This document shows, piece by piece, positions 47,501 through 58,659 of a stretch of 64,000 nt of DNA (position 1 is its first letter; each line of letters begins with the position of its first letter). The notes below the pieces were generated by a model. The model had not been told where the DNA came from. It saw nothing but the letters and a program-made list of their open reading frames with translations, and searched no databases. A program made the position numbers and the translations under genes. This DNA comes from Pomacea canaliculata (taxonomy: Eukaryota > Mollusca > Gastropoda > Architaenioglossa > Ampullariidae). Location: positions 20,053,708 through 20,117,707 of the forward strand of contig NC_037590.1 of NCBI RefSeq assembly GCF_003073045.1, in the 5' to 3' direction.

Positions 47501-50500
47501 AGCCGATGGCTGGCTTGGTCGTGAACAGATGGGAACTGAGACCTGGCTGGAAATTTAATTGCGGAAACCCTTTCGGCTGCTGATGCCGTGCTACATTATG
47601 ATGATTTCTGTAGGGGTTTACTTTCTTAGCCTTTGCCTTTTCCCAAGGTTTTCCACAAGGCAGTAGGGACTTTTTTCCCTCTCCTAGGGTGTGGTAAATA
47701 TCGAAGATGTAGGCTCTGACAGATGACCTTTAGAGCCGTGTGAGGCACTACAGTTGACGAGAGCAGAGAAGAAGATAATCCTGGTGCGGGGGAGGATGTG
47801 CACTGGTGTTTTACACCGAGCCGGCAAGTAAGACTACATCTCGTCAAAGCTACTGCGGACATGTGGGTTGTGATGGTGGGAATCTGACACTGCCAGCGTC
47901 TTCCAGACATTTGCCATGGAGCTCCAATGACATCGACCGATGTGAAAAAAATACAATACTGCTAGGCAAAGTTGTGTCTAGGCACAAAGTTTTGCACTTA
48001 AATCCCTCACAACTTCAGCTTTTGAAAAAACACACACACCTACATACAAACATTTTAAGTCACACTTCTAAAAAATGACCTATAAACTCGAGATCAATAA
48101 GTAAGGCTCTTTGCATATATTGATTTTTGTCTGTATTCTTACTGTCTTCAGCATCATAACAAGAGCATTAAAAAGTCAGTGACTTGCGTACGATGTAAAA
48201 CCTGTATAATATCAACTATACACACTTATATATCAGCCCCAAAAAACCCCCATAGAACCAACTATTATATTGAAGATATGTTCTATGCATAAACAACAAC
48301 ATTAATCTTGATTATAGTTCTCTCAGTTCTCTTTGAGGTCGGTGACAATAAATATAAATTGATATATTTATATTTTATGTACTTATAAAGTTGTTAAAAG
48401 CATTTTTAGTGCTATCAAATAACAATTTTAGCTTGTATGAGTTTAGATTTTCTCAGAAGAATTTGGGAACTAATTTCCATCGTTCTGTATGGAGAAACTG
48501 ACATTAAATATATAATAGTGTGCACCCCCATCTCATCCACACTACATTTTTCAGAAAGCCGTCCACACCTTGATACTTTACTGTATCCCATCTTTTAATA
48601 TATCTGCTTTTATATATCTACAGGCAGGTTGTTATCTGTTGTTTAAAACTTTAAAATAAAAACTAATTAGCTGTCTGGTAGAACAGAAATATATTTTTCA
48701 TAAGCAAAGGGCTTTTTATAAGCATTCTATTATTAAGAAACGATTTGTTTACTATTCACGAATTCCAGAAATGTCAACTAATCAAATAAACATCTTCTAA
48801 TCTTTAAATACTTAAACATCTAAAATTGAACTGAAGATTTCCCTGAAGAAATCCATTATAATACTTTGTTATTTAGCGTGTCTTTAATCATGTTGATAAA
48901 ATCCGAGGTGATTCAGTTAAGCTTAAGTAAATTAAATATAAACCAATACTTGAAAATCTAGCCTCATTACCAGAATTGACTAATTTGGATAACAAATTCA
49001 GCAAACTGTTTTAACAACTACATCTAAGAAACATTTACCTAGTGCTCCAAAGACCCATTGCATTAAGTGGGATTATTTTTAATCAAACAATATTTGATAG
49101 GACCGCAATTTTACAATACCCGAGTGAAATCCCCAGGCTTCACAACCTTACAATAATATTGGTGCTACTCGAGGGTACACGAGTTGAGCGGTTTCTTGAT
49201 TTGCTGTTGATGACGACCAAGAACTTGCCTCTCTCTCTCTATATATATATGCGCGCGTAGAATTATGCGTACATATATGTATATATGATATACTTTAAAT
49301 ATATATACAATTGTATATTTATGCCTGTCGGCATTTGGCTAAGTAAAGTAGCTTAGAGTCACATTTTTCACGTGCGTCAACGTCTACGTGACGTTCTTGT
49401 TCACCTATAGGCACATATCCCATGATTCCCTAATTTCCACACCGGCAAGATGGAGGCCATAGATTTTCACTACGTCAGACCTATTTCCAGCGACAAAGTC
49501 AGGCAGGGACGTCTCCGAAGATATATCAATAGCAGACGGAGAAGACGACTGCCACTCCAGACTCCCAGCTTCTTGTCGTCAGACGTTCGTTCTCTATTGC
49601 CCTCTGTATGATGACTGCAGTACCGAGGACGTGGTGTCGGTGTAACACGAGACAGAGGCAGACATCTAACTACGCTCTCGCTCCAGCCGTTGCCCCATTA
49701 TGTCAGCCATCTCATTATTCCCTGCGGCACTTTCTGGAGGATCCACTGACTATAAACAATCTCGTAAGACTAATCATTCTGATAAGTCCACCGGTCTCTT
49801 CTTGTTTTGCAATTATTCTGTCAATATTTGTAACTGTTCTTTATCTTTAATAAGATATTTTTGTGGAAAAAATGTGTAGTAAGAAATTACCTTTCTATGA
49901 AAGTCAGACTATGAACCTCCAGAAATGGGAAATAGAAGACGGAATAAGGTGGACGTTTGTGAAACTGAATTTTTGAGTGGCTCGAAAAAAAAAAAATACT
50001 GGTCTTTTTGCTTGTAGACCTCGGGCATCAACAAAGCTGGGTCTACATTATTTTCCCCATCGTGGTCCCTTGTGACTTTTGAATTTTTCGAAAAATCAAG
50101 CACACGCTTTGAGTGTTTGAGATTTTTCGGGACAAGGCATTCAAAGCAGTGAAAGAAGAGCTGGAAATCCCCTTCACTCGCTTTTTTTTTCACGTATCAC
50201 ATAATGCGGGAAATTTCTTAGATATGAAGGTTAGAAACTATTCGAAGTCTTCTCGTTTAGATATGTATTTTAAAGGTAGACAAACATATTTGAGCAAAAA
50301 GAAGTAACAACAAACATACACACACAGACAAATGCACACACGCACATACGTTGGTGTTACGGAAGGCTTTAATATATATGTTAGAAGCGAGAAATCGGGT
50401 ATCAATCAGCTAATTTTTATCAGCTGCATGTCAGACAACTAGTTCTGCCACCTGTCTAACAGAATGAGTTTTTATGATGCGGCTTACTTTGGCAGGGTAA

Positions 50501-53500
50501 CGGTTTCCAAGTTTGCGTGCGAACGCCCACTCACAGTTTTCTTCTCTCCTTTCCCATTTATACCACAAACGAGTATTTCGGGAATTCCGGGTGAAATTTC
50601 AAGCTGCCAGGCTTCAGACAGTGAAAAACGGTAAGTGGAAAGGGTGAAAGCATGGTGCGCTCCGCAGACCCATAGCAACGACAGGACTCTGTGGTAGAGA
50701 TTGAAGGTACCGGATATAGCTGCATTCCTTACAATTCTCGTGCAAACGACAACGACCACTATTGCCGCGCTGCTATCTGAAAGATTGGTGCAAGAAATTG
50801 CTCGTTACACAAGCAAAAAGCCTCAAACAAAACAATTAAATGAGCAAAAAAAAAAACAAAAACAAAACAAAAAACAAAACAAAAACAAAAACAAAAAACA
50901 AAAACAAGACAACAAACAAAAACAAAACAAAAACAAAAACAAAAAACCCCCCAAAAAACAAACAAACAAAAACAAAACACCAAATCCACACCCCCAGTAC
51001 ACATGCACAAGATCACCTGCAAGTCAAGAGCTACATTCATTCCCTCTTTCTATTTATCACTAATCTACCAGAACCATTTAGGTTCATTTCGACCATAAAG
51101 GTCTACAACAATGCAAAGGATTTTCTTTAATCACTGAGTTTACACCGTTTAATAAAAGATGCTTAGTCCAGAATCCCTTCACCGTTCCTTAAAGACCATC
51201 ACGCGCGCACTGGAAAAGATCAAATCACTGACGTCACAAATGTCCACGGAGATGCCTACTTAACATAACGGTCTCATTTCTCCCAATGATTGTAGCCGTG
51301 ACAGCTAAGCCTGTCCATTTCCTTTTTTCGTTAGTGTTTTGAGAATCTTTCCGTGTAGTGATGGACGGCGAGAATGAAAGTAGGGGCAGGGGGCAGAGTG
51401 AAAAAATCCCGTGCTGATAAATTTATACCAGTCATTAAAAACTTTTCAGTTGTCCCTGTGGTAGTCTATTAAGCATGTGTCTTGCATGTTTATTTGCTGT
51501 AAGCATTCAACATGAGTTGTCATCACTAATCGCCTTACATTCCCTTTTCTTGTCATTTCGCATTTTCCTCGAGTGGAAACAAGCAATCTGAAAGTATTTT
51601 AGAAAACAGCTCTCGACCCCTGATGACGTGCTGTCAGCGATGGGTGACTGAGATCAACACAGTGGGACCACGAACTTGTATTACTGGACTGCTGGCAGAC
51701 GATTTTTTTCCAGTTAACTACTAAAATGAGCCATGATACTACAAAGCTTCCGTTTTCGTCACATTCTTTGTTTAGGACCGCCGAGACTGAAAGCGGAGAA
51801 CTTCGCAAGAGGCCAAGCGTTGGTCTTGGCAGACACAGAGCAATCCACCTATACACATCCATGGTTTGACATTCAAGACAGTCGACGAAAAGTGTGCATC
51901 TCAGCCAGAAACCAGAAAACGGTTGAAACCTAAAGAAGAAAACGCAAAAAATGTGAATCTGTTCTAACAGCGCTGTGCTTCATACATGATGTCTGTGGAT
52001 GCTCACAGCAAACTATCAACACTGATTTTTTTTTATTGTACGTGGTTTTGCTTCTTACTCGATGGTTTCCTGGAAGCTATTTGGCATATTCCACATGAGT
52101 CGTCGAAGAAGTCTTTCCTCTGAGCATCACGGAAACACAGAAGCTCGATGTTTTTCTAGTCGGTCCCAGATTACATATAAGCCAGGAGTGTCGCACCTAA
52201 CATCGATCAAGAGATTGCTTCAAGACGTTGGGAACTAACGACCGGAAGCGATTCAAAAACAGGAAGTACTGACAACTCGTACTAAGACTTGGTCATGACC
52301 TCAAATGCAGAAAATAACGAGCAGCCTTTCTGTCATGAACTCACATTTCTGATACCTGACAAATCACGAGTTCTTGCGAGATAGAGCACTGGTGTTGATA
52401 GCCAGCCACGCTTTTTTTTTCCGTTTGCGCATGCGTTATATCTGGTTCTTTCGATGCTGGTTGAATTTTAAATTGTAAATTTTGTTGTAAATACACACAT
52501 CATTTTCTTTCAATTTAAACGAATTAGGTACCAAGGTATAAACATTAATAAATTATTCTAGAAACAGTAACTAAACATTTACTGTTACTGTTATCAATAA
52601 ACTATTCAGTTAGGCTGATCCTTTTGCACATGAGCATACTAAAAAGTCCCTGTAAACTCATGCCAAGAACTCATGCCACTTGGGACTTATGAAGAGAACA
52701 CAAGAGACAGATAAAGACGACTGTCCATCCCATTCGTGGTTCCAGTAGTTTGGACAAAGGTAGCTCTGCAGATGACAGCTATTTTACGGTAAATCCGATG
52801 AAAGGGTTAAAATGCTTCCATCCCGCTTTAAATCTCAATTACTTTAAAATACATGTACATTCAAATGTACTTTGACGTTTCAGACCCTGGAGGCTTTCCG
52901 GAATTTTCAGTGAGTTTTAAGGGCGGTCGACTTTTGAGGTCATGTGCACGATTATGTCTCAAAAGTGCTTTCTAAAATGTATCTTGAATACCTTTGTATC
53001 GTTAATCTTTGTTGGCTTTGCTTTCGATGCATAGAAAGGATATTTCTGTCAATATTAATCAATCGGATGAAACCCATTTCCCAACACACATATTCAAACG
53101 AAAAAAAAAAAAAGAAATAAAAAAAAAAAGATAAAAACCTTTCAGACGGTTCATCATGCATAGGCTACTTCTATAGACTTCTGTTTGTTGATTCATTAAT
53201 TTTTAAGTTTACAAAACCTCTTTTCCTTGAGTAGCTTTTTCTGATTTCTTATAGTTGTTCTGGCATTAGTTGCATTAACTTCTTGTGCCCGTAGTTCATT
53301 TATTCACTAACATTTCTTTTCTATTTCATTGTTACAACTGAGTCGAAGCAGGGCTTTCCTCAGCTTAAACAAATCTTTCCAGGATGTCTGACTCTTAAGT
53401 TACGGTCGTTTTTCGCCATGTGGTTGTCATCTTAAGCCCACTCGAAATACTATAAGGTTCAGAGCCAAAAGATAAAAGCAGACGAAAGCTGACCAGTAGT

Positions 53501-53961
53501 CGTTCGTGTGACGTCACTGGGCCGACGTCGGAAGGTTTTCAATTACCGATGCGCAGAGCAAATAACCGTTACAGCCCAAGTTCGCTGTTAATGGAATAAA
53601 CATGATGCTTGTCTGGTCAGGGCACAAGCTAATCAATCTCTCGGGTAACTGTGAGGTTTTTTCCCCTTTCTTTCCTCAAACCACCCAATACTTAAAGTGC
53701 ACGTCATCAACCGTTAACGGAAACCTAGCCTGCAGGCTTTGTCGATGGGCGTTGAAGATGCTACCTGTGTTTCGAAGGAGATTTTTGTTAACGTCATTAA
53801 AGATTCTTTAAGGGCCATTTGGAGAGGTGGTGGTGATGGGGTGGGGGCTGAGAAAGCTCCAATCGTAATTAACTTCTCCAAAAAAATGTAACATAGGAAA
53901 AATCAACTTCAAAATTCGCGAGATGATGATGATGATTATTATTATTATTGTTGTTGTTATG

Positions 53962-53994
<33 letters not shown>

Positions 53995-56900
53995 AGGTAA
54001 ACTGCTGTGCCGTGTTGTCTACACGTGTCCACTTCTTTGCATCATGACATCCATATACAGCATGATGGTCATCTCCTACGAGCGGACGCAAGCCATCGTG
54101 GTGGTGTCCTCTAGCAAGAGATTCACAACCAGGACAACTATCATCGCCGCGGGGGTCATATGGCTGATAGCTTTCACGTTCTGCATACCCTCCCTATACG
54201 AGTACTCCGAGTACACGAGCGAGGACCCGGAAACGAACGCCACCCTGTACAGGTGTGGCAGCAATGGCGTGTCCTACGTCTTCACTGTAGCCAACGGTGT
54301 GGGGCTGCTGTTGGTCTCTTACATCATTCCTCTAATAACTCTCCTGTGCAACTACACTAGGATACTGCTCTTCTTCAGGTCAGGAAACCAATTTTGTGTC
54401 TCTCACTTCTTCAGTCTAGAATGCTTTTTATAACCCTCGGGAAAAAAAATGTCTAGCAGAATGCAATAGTATTCCGAGTAAAGCTCAGAGCAAGATGCTA
54501 TTCTTAAAAATGTGGATGAATACTCTTCACTCTTTCTGGAGATACACCTACAAACATCACCATGCACAGAAAGAGGACACAGATGTACCTGTTTAGTATT
54601 TTGATTTTGTCGCAACTTTCTTATTGGCTAAAGCACTGATAGTGTAAACTGTAAACGGATCCCTGTACAGTTATGAAGGAAGTGAAGTAAAATGTTGCCC
54701 CGGAAAAGGTGGGAGAAAACAGGGGCAAACAACTTGTCTCTGAAGTTACGAAGCGGTGTGCAGATCCCGTAAACATCGCGTTATTTTTCTGGGGCATCTT
54801 TACCACTACTTTATCATTATCGCCCCAGGGACAACTTGACATCTGCGGGGTCTGTGCTCCGTTTCATAACTATGGAGACAAAGCGTTTGTATTCGTGTTT
54901 CCCATGTTGCTCAGGGGATTGACTTACCCTTTATTAAGGACTACGGACCCTTGTTGACTTCTTCCTGTGAGTGATGATGTTTGTAGTACTCTCCAAAAGG
55001 GAAAAAAAAGCAATTATTCTGGAAGACTGATAGAAATATTTTTCAGACGAAAAATTTCTGTTTTTTTCTTTTAAGGAGGATGAGAAAAAAATACTCTAAA
55101 CTTCCGTGATCTCCGAACCTTTAGCCAGCATTTTATTAACTTTCTCTCTGTTTTTTCAACAGCTGTAAGTTGGATCCTTTTCGGCCTCTAATACCGATAT
55201 TTACAATATCCTGCAGGAGTAGATAACATCCAGCAAAAACGAGGGTTTGTGTCATCGGGAGGCAAACATACATAATAATGAAGATAGCACACGCTTCCAC
55301 CTGTCGAGTGTCTCATAGACAAAATAGACGAAAAATGCTGGCAGAGACGTCGACCACGTTCGGGCTTTGTTTAGTTTTTTGGAAGATTTTTCTGATCACT
55401 ACCATTTAAGAAATTCTGCAGAAAGGTGTAAGATAAGCCAGAGATAAGCTTTTACTGAAAAAAAAAAACCAACAGCGAAAAGACACTTCTTCTTTATTAA
55501 TGATATTGTCAAAAATGAAGAGGGATTTGGAAAGATGACGAAACTAAACAAAATTATTTGTTACGGGTTTCTATTTTCATCCTCCACAAAGTTAATGCAA
55601 TAACCGAAGGCGAGGATGTGCTAAGTGTATTTTATTTCTTTCGACAGATCCATGGGAATGTTCAGCAGTCAGTCCCAGCAGCGCGGGCAAGTGTTTCAGA
55701 CATTGTACAAAACGAGAATGATAGTGGTGAAGATGTTAATACTTGTTGCCACCTTCTTCATTATTTCATGGGCGCCCTACTTCGCGCTGCTAATTCTAGA
55801 GGTACCTGCTGACATTGCTCGCTACAAAATTGATATATTTATAATATACTCATTTACTTACTAATTTATCCATTTTTGTCTATATTGCTGTCTGTCTGCC
55901 GAGACCAACGCTTAGCCTCTTGCGAAGTTTCCGCTGCTAGTCTTGGCGAGTCTAAACAATGAATGCGAATAAACCGGAAGCTTTGTATACACTTTTCTCG
56001 TTTTTAGTAGTCAACTGGAAAAAATCGTCTGCAAGCAGACCAGTAATACAAGTTCGTGATTTCAGTGCTACTCGTCATTCCCATCCCCCCAACTTCCCAC
56101 ACCCGACCTGCAACTTAGGTAGATAGCAGTAGCACAGTGGCAACATCGAAGAATCCATTTCTTAAGAATGCATGTCACCAGACTATGAAGTAAACAGCGC
56201 GCGGGAAAATCGAAACACTGGCAGCAGCTGTTCTCTATTTTGAGTATAGTCAGAAGCAAATATTTGTCACATCATTCGTAAATGAGAGTTGACTGGCACT
56301 TAGTTTTATAGCTCCTAAAACAAGAACCATGCAATTTATACGCTGCCCTTCTTCAGCTTGCTGTTTTGAGTGTGTTTTATTTAACATGCACGCATGCATG
56401 CTGGTTCGCTCCGTTGCTCACTGTAACAGTCTTAATCTCCCTAAAATCCTGGTTCTGCATGTCAGAGATATAGAAGTTAGCCTTGGATTTAGTTTAATCA
56501 TTCATATTGTACGATCTGTCTTGTTTGGATGCTCATCATGGCGGTTTCTATTTTTGTCTTAATGACGACCTTTGACGTCATTCTTTTGTGACGTCAAACT
56601 CCAGGAAGTCTCGTGATAACATACTTTGCCTCACTAAATACACGTCATCGCATGACCACTAAAAGCATGAAGCACCCTGATGAAAAGGGTGAAAGTTCAC
56701 GAGTTCAAGGGACTTGTCTCTTTTGAATGTTGTTTCTTATTTTCCCCCTTTACACATGGTGAGGATATCAAACTGTGTCACCGAGAAGCAGCAAAGCCCA
56801 TCGATTCTTGTGCGCTCACAGTGTCGAACAATCCATCTCTGCCACGGAAATCTTCGGCTAAGCCATGCCAATCTGAAGAGGGAAAAGGTTTTGCACAGCC

Positions 56901-57835
56901 AACAACATCCACAATATCCTATTGTGGCAGTGCTTCAGTGCTTCTGATTTTTTTCTGGTCTTATTTAGACGTATAATTCACCATTTCCCCATTGCTTAAT
57001 CATACAGACACTTGTCAGCTTCAGAATAGACCTTTTCTTTTAGCAAACAGAAAGGTTGGTGTGTCTCGCGGATTGTCTGAAGACTTATTCTAGACATATT
57101 TTTACCCTTTGATTAATTGTGGTTTTTAGGACAACAGGAAGTCTTAAGGTCATTGAAAGAATTACATCTTAAATTGTCAAAACATGAAGGAGAACAAGAA
57201 GAAGACCAGGAGGGGGAGGTTTAGTGCCATTTAATTAATGGCGTTGCTGAGATCCATATAAAGGGTGTGCCGTTCATTATTCGCTTTAACGCAGCGCCAA
57301 GATTACCATCGGATGCTAATTTTGTTCTTCCTTACTGTACTGAGTTTATCTTACCTGCTAGCACATCCAAGCAGTAAGATTATAAAAAAAAATATCTGTA
57401 TCACCACAGACGTTTACGATCTATATAATATATACACAGCAATATGACGTGTGACAAGAAAACTTGTTAGTTTAGACAGCTTTGATTTTTTTTTTATCAG
57501 GCTTAGTTATGATGTAGAAGATGGATTTATTACAAAATAATACAGTGTATCAACGATTTTTATTATTAAAAGATGTTATTTTGAATTTTTCTTTTCCACA
57601 GAAAATTAGCGGAATCTCCGATTCACTCTATTCTGACGGAGCCATCAACATGCTGCGAATTGCGTTAGCGGCCTTCAGTACAGCATACAACTTCTGCTTG
57701 TACGTCATGTACAACCCCAACTTCCGGACTGGACTACTCGTATTGTTTGGCTTCAGGCAAGCCCTCCAGTGCTGTTCTGTCAGGGTGTCGCCCTCCATAG
57801 ACTCGGACCCTACCCAGGGTCAGCCAGATGACTGA
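44590..57835 (+). CDS. Class A (rhodopsin-like) peptide-type G-protein-coupled receptor, four certain coding exons
   Basis: Exons are 44590-44848, 53997-54378, 55648-55801 and 57602-57835 (TGA). All introns are GT-AG with matching phases (1, 2, 0). Numbering follows a 375-aa model with the exon at 39354. TM1 is at 52-76 with Asn68. TM2 has NLSISD (91-96). Cys124 and Cys206 can form the loop disulfide. TM3 ends in Glu148-Arg149-Thr150 in place of DRY. TM4 has Trp175. Loop 2 carries an NAT sequon at 200. TM5 has Pro231. TM6 has SWAPY (287-291) instead of CWxPY. TM7 has NFCLY (328-332) instead of NPxxY. A Cys-Cys pair (355-356) after helix 8 may be palmitoylated. The design is that of a neuropeptide receptor signalling through heterotrimeric G proteins at the plasma membrane. 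I cannot assign the ligand. Confidence 0.93.
46370..46690 (-). mobile_element. Non-LTR retrotransposon remnant: RT core, heavily decayed
   Basis: Across shifting minus-strand frames the text gives SSFVDLQKALDSL, MRKFNIEE and LSPQLFNILDEE. These match the LINE RT order (IDFKKAFDxVxHxxLWxxMRKFxI ... GVRQGCxLSPxLFNIFLE). Many stops and frameshifts show it is long dead. Confidence 0.75.
46851..47030 (-). mobile_element. tRNA-derived SINE inside the decayed LINE
   Basis: Reverse complement of 47010-47020 gives an A box (TGGAGTAACGG), and that of 46960-46970 a B box (GGGTTCAGCAC), 40 bases apart as in a tRNA-like head. The body ends near 46861 with a conserved block (CCTTAGTTGCTGGATCGG, then CATAAAACACCA). 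The same block occurs at 47.8 kb and, in part, at 3.92 kb, which shows a dispersed family. It lies between the endonuclease and RT remnants of a LINE in the same orientation, so it may have inserted into that element. Confidence 0.7.
47013..47330 (-). mobile_element. Non-LTR retrotransposon remnant: AP endonuclease domain
   Basis: The minus-strand frame reads GHKLRYSREDIRHGHGVHFL, then SKVLIAVISRITISSRLI, matching the LINE endonuclease block (GHKxxYSGxDxxHxxGVGFLVHK ... VISxxPISSRLIxIRI). A neighbouring frame to the right carries ERYQWDIVRLAKV, like the preceding strand of the domain. Orientation and order agree with the RT remnant at 46.4-46.7 kb, so both probably come from one element. Confidence 0.7.
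47786..47910 (-). repeat. Second, truncated copy of the same SINE tail
   Basis: CACTGGTGTTTTACACCGAG then CCGGCAAGTAAGACT matches the tail of the SINE at 46.86 kb with a few changes. The tRNA-like head is missing. Confidence 0.6.
49450..49610 (+). mobile_element. Possible start of a CR1/L2-like LINE ORF (weak)
   Basis: ATGGAGGCCATAG opens a 53-codon frame containing RQGRLRRYINSRRRRRLPLQ and FLSSDVRSLLPSV. An Arg-rich stretch followed by an (L/P)SxxxxNVRSL-like motif is usual just before the endonuclease in CR1-type LINEs, but no endonuclease follows. It could equally be chance. Confidence 0.25.
50847..50975. repeat. CAAAA/CAAAAA low-complexity array
   Basis: About 125 bp of AAAACAAAAC-type units on the + strand. 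It produces Lys/Asn/Thr-rich and Phe/Cys-rich frames on the two strands, which are not proteins. Confidence 0.95.
51669..51726 (-). repeat. 58-bp dispersed repeat B, copy 1 (reversed)
   Basis: The reverse complement starts TTTTAGTAGTTAACTGGAAA and ends CAAGTTCGTG. It matches 56002-56058 with three substitutions and one single-base gap. It lies in intron 2 of the receptor gene. Confidence 0.9.
53929..53992. repeat. (ATT)n microsatellite immediately before a splice acceptor
   Basis: GATGATGATGATTATTATTA and further ATT units run to within four bases of the acceptor AACAG at 53996. The T-rich repeat serves as the polypyrimidine-like tract of receptor exon 53997-54378, so length changes here could affect splicing. 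Confidence 0.9.
54478..54640 (+). repeat. Dispersed repeat family A, copy 4
   Basis: Starts GTAAAGCTCAGAGCAAGATG and contains CACCATGCACAGAAAGAGGA, the same two anchor blocks as the copies at 33.0 and 43.8 kb. It lies in intron 3 of the receptor gene. Confidence 0.65.
56002..56058 (+). repeat. Dispersed repeat B, copy 2
   Basis: Begins TTTTAGTAGTCAACTGGAAA and ends CAAGTTCGTG. It is the direct-strand partner of 51669-51726, in intron 4 of the receptor gene. Confidence 0.9.
56571..56598. promoter_or_regulatory. Palindromic pair of CRE octamers
   Basis: Two perfect TGACGTCA sites (56573-56580 and 56589-56596) lie in an inverted arrangement. TTTGACGTCA, an 8-base spacer and TGACGTCAAA form a 10-bp-arm palindrome in intron 4 of the receptor gene. 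CRE octamers bind CREB/ATF bZIP dimers. Use as an enhancer is inference. Confidence 0.45.
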
Positions 57836-58651
57836 CAACAGCGATACCTTTTGGTTTCTCAGCTTCATTGTCATCAGCAACGAAAGGTTGAGCGGGTTAC
57901 ACAACTAACCGATCACACCTTGCTTGTGTCCGCACACGTATGCCAACACACACACACATATTGAACATACGCATACACGATCGTTACACAAAGAGATACT
58001 CATATCGCATGCCAGCTTGTGCGCACATTGTCCAAGGTCCGCTGGTCAAGCTACAGCATTGAAAATATTTGAAATACGTTAGACTGAGGAGTCTGACCTC
58101 TCCGAACTTATTTTTTGCGGAAAAGACGGGGACTACCAGAAAACGGGACGAGAGACTTTAGTTTTAAATAATTCCATGAATTACAATGCATCGGGAGGAT
58201 CGCACAAAAATTTCTCCTTTTGTATGAATCTGATCCTGTCTTCCCTGTAGCCCAAGCCCACCCCCACTCCTCCAAATAGTTCATCCACCATCCATCTCTT
58301 CAGCTGCTCGTACTCGCACCATGGCCTTCAGTGAGTCACGCACCAAGCCTTAATCACTTCTTATTCAACAGCCGACCTTTGGCCTTTTGTCCTTGAAATG
58401 TGTGCCATATAAGAATATTTGCCCGCACATACACCTGATGTGTGATTGTATTTAAAAAAAATGTCCTCAGTACAAAGTTTACTGTAATATGTATACCTGG
58501 AGATAAGTCAATACGATGTATTTAAAAGAAATATCATTTGATTTAATTTGTGTCAAGTCGTGTTTTAATCTGAGTAAAAAGTCATCTTAATTTCATCAAG
58601 CAGTTAAAACATGCGGACACTTGAACGGGTTAACACTAAGAAATGTACATT

Positions 58652-58657
58652 AATAAA
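58652..58657 (+). terminator. Candidate polyadenylation signal of the GPCR gene
   Basis: AATAAA about 820 bp after the stop codon, in AT-rich sequence. It is the first good match I saw after the stop and would give a 3' UTR of about 0.85 kb. Confidence 0.45.
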
Positions 58658-58659
58658 AA

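Larger units (their letters stand above)
44849..53996 (+). other. Intron 2 of the GPCR gene (9.1 kb)
   Basis: The donor is GAAG/GTGAGT and the acceptor TTATTAACAG, the latter embedded in an (ATT)n microsatellite. The intron contains the LINE and SINE remnants at 46.37-47.3 and 47.8 kb, CAAAA and poly(A) tracts and two perfect CRE octamers. I see no further exon in it. Confidence 0.85.

Noticed and set aside
50701..51130. Long Lys/Asn/Gln-rich and Phe/Cys-rich frames on the two strands
   Set aside because: They are translations of a CAAAA low-complexity array with no other support.
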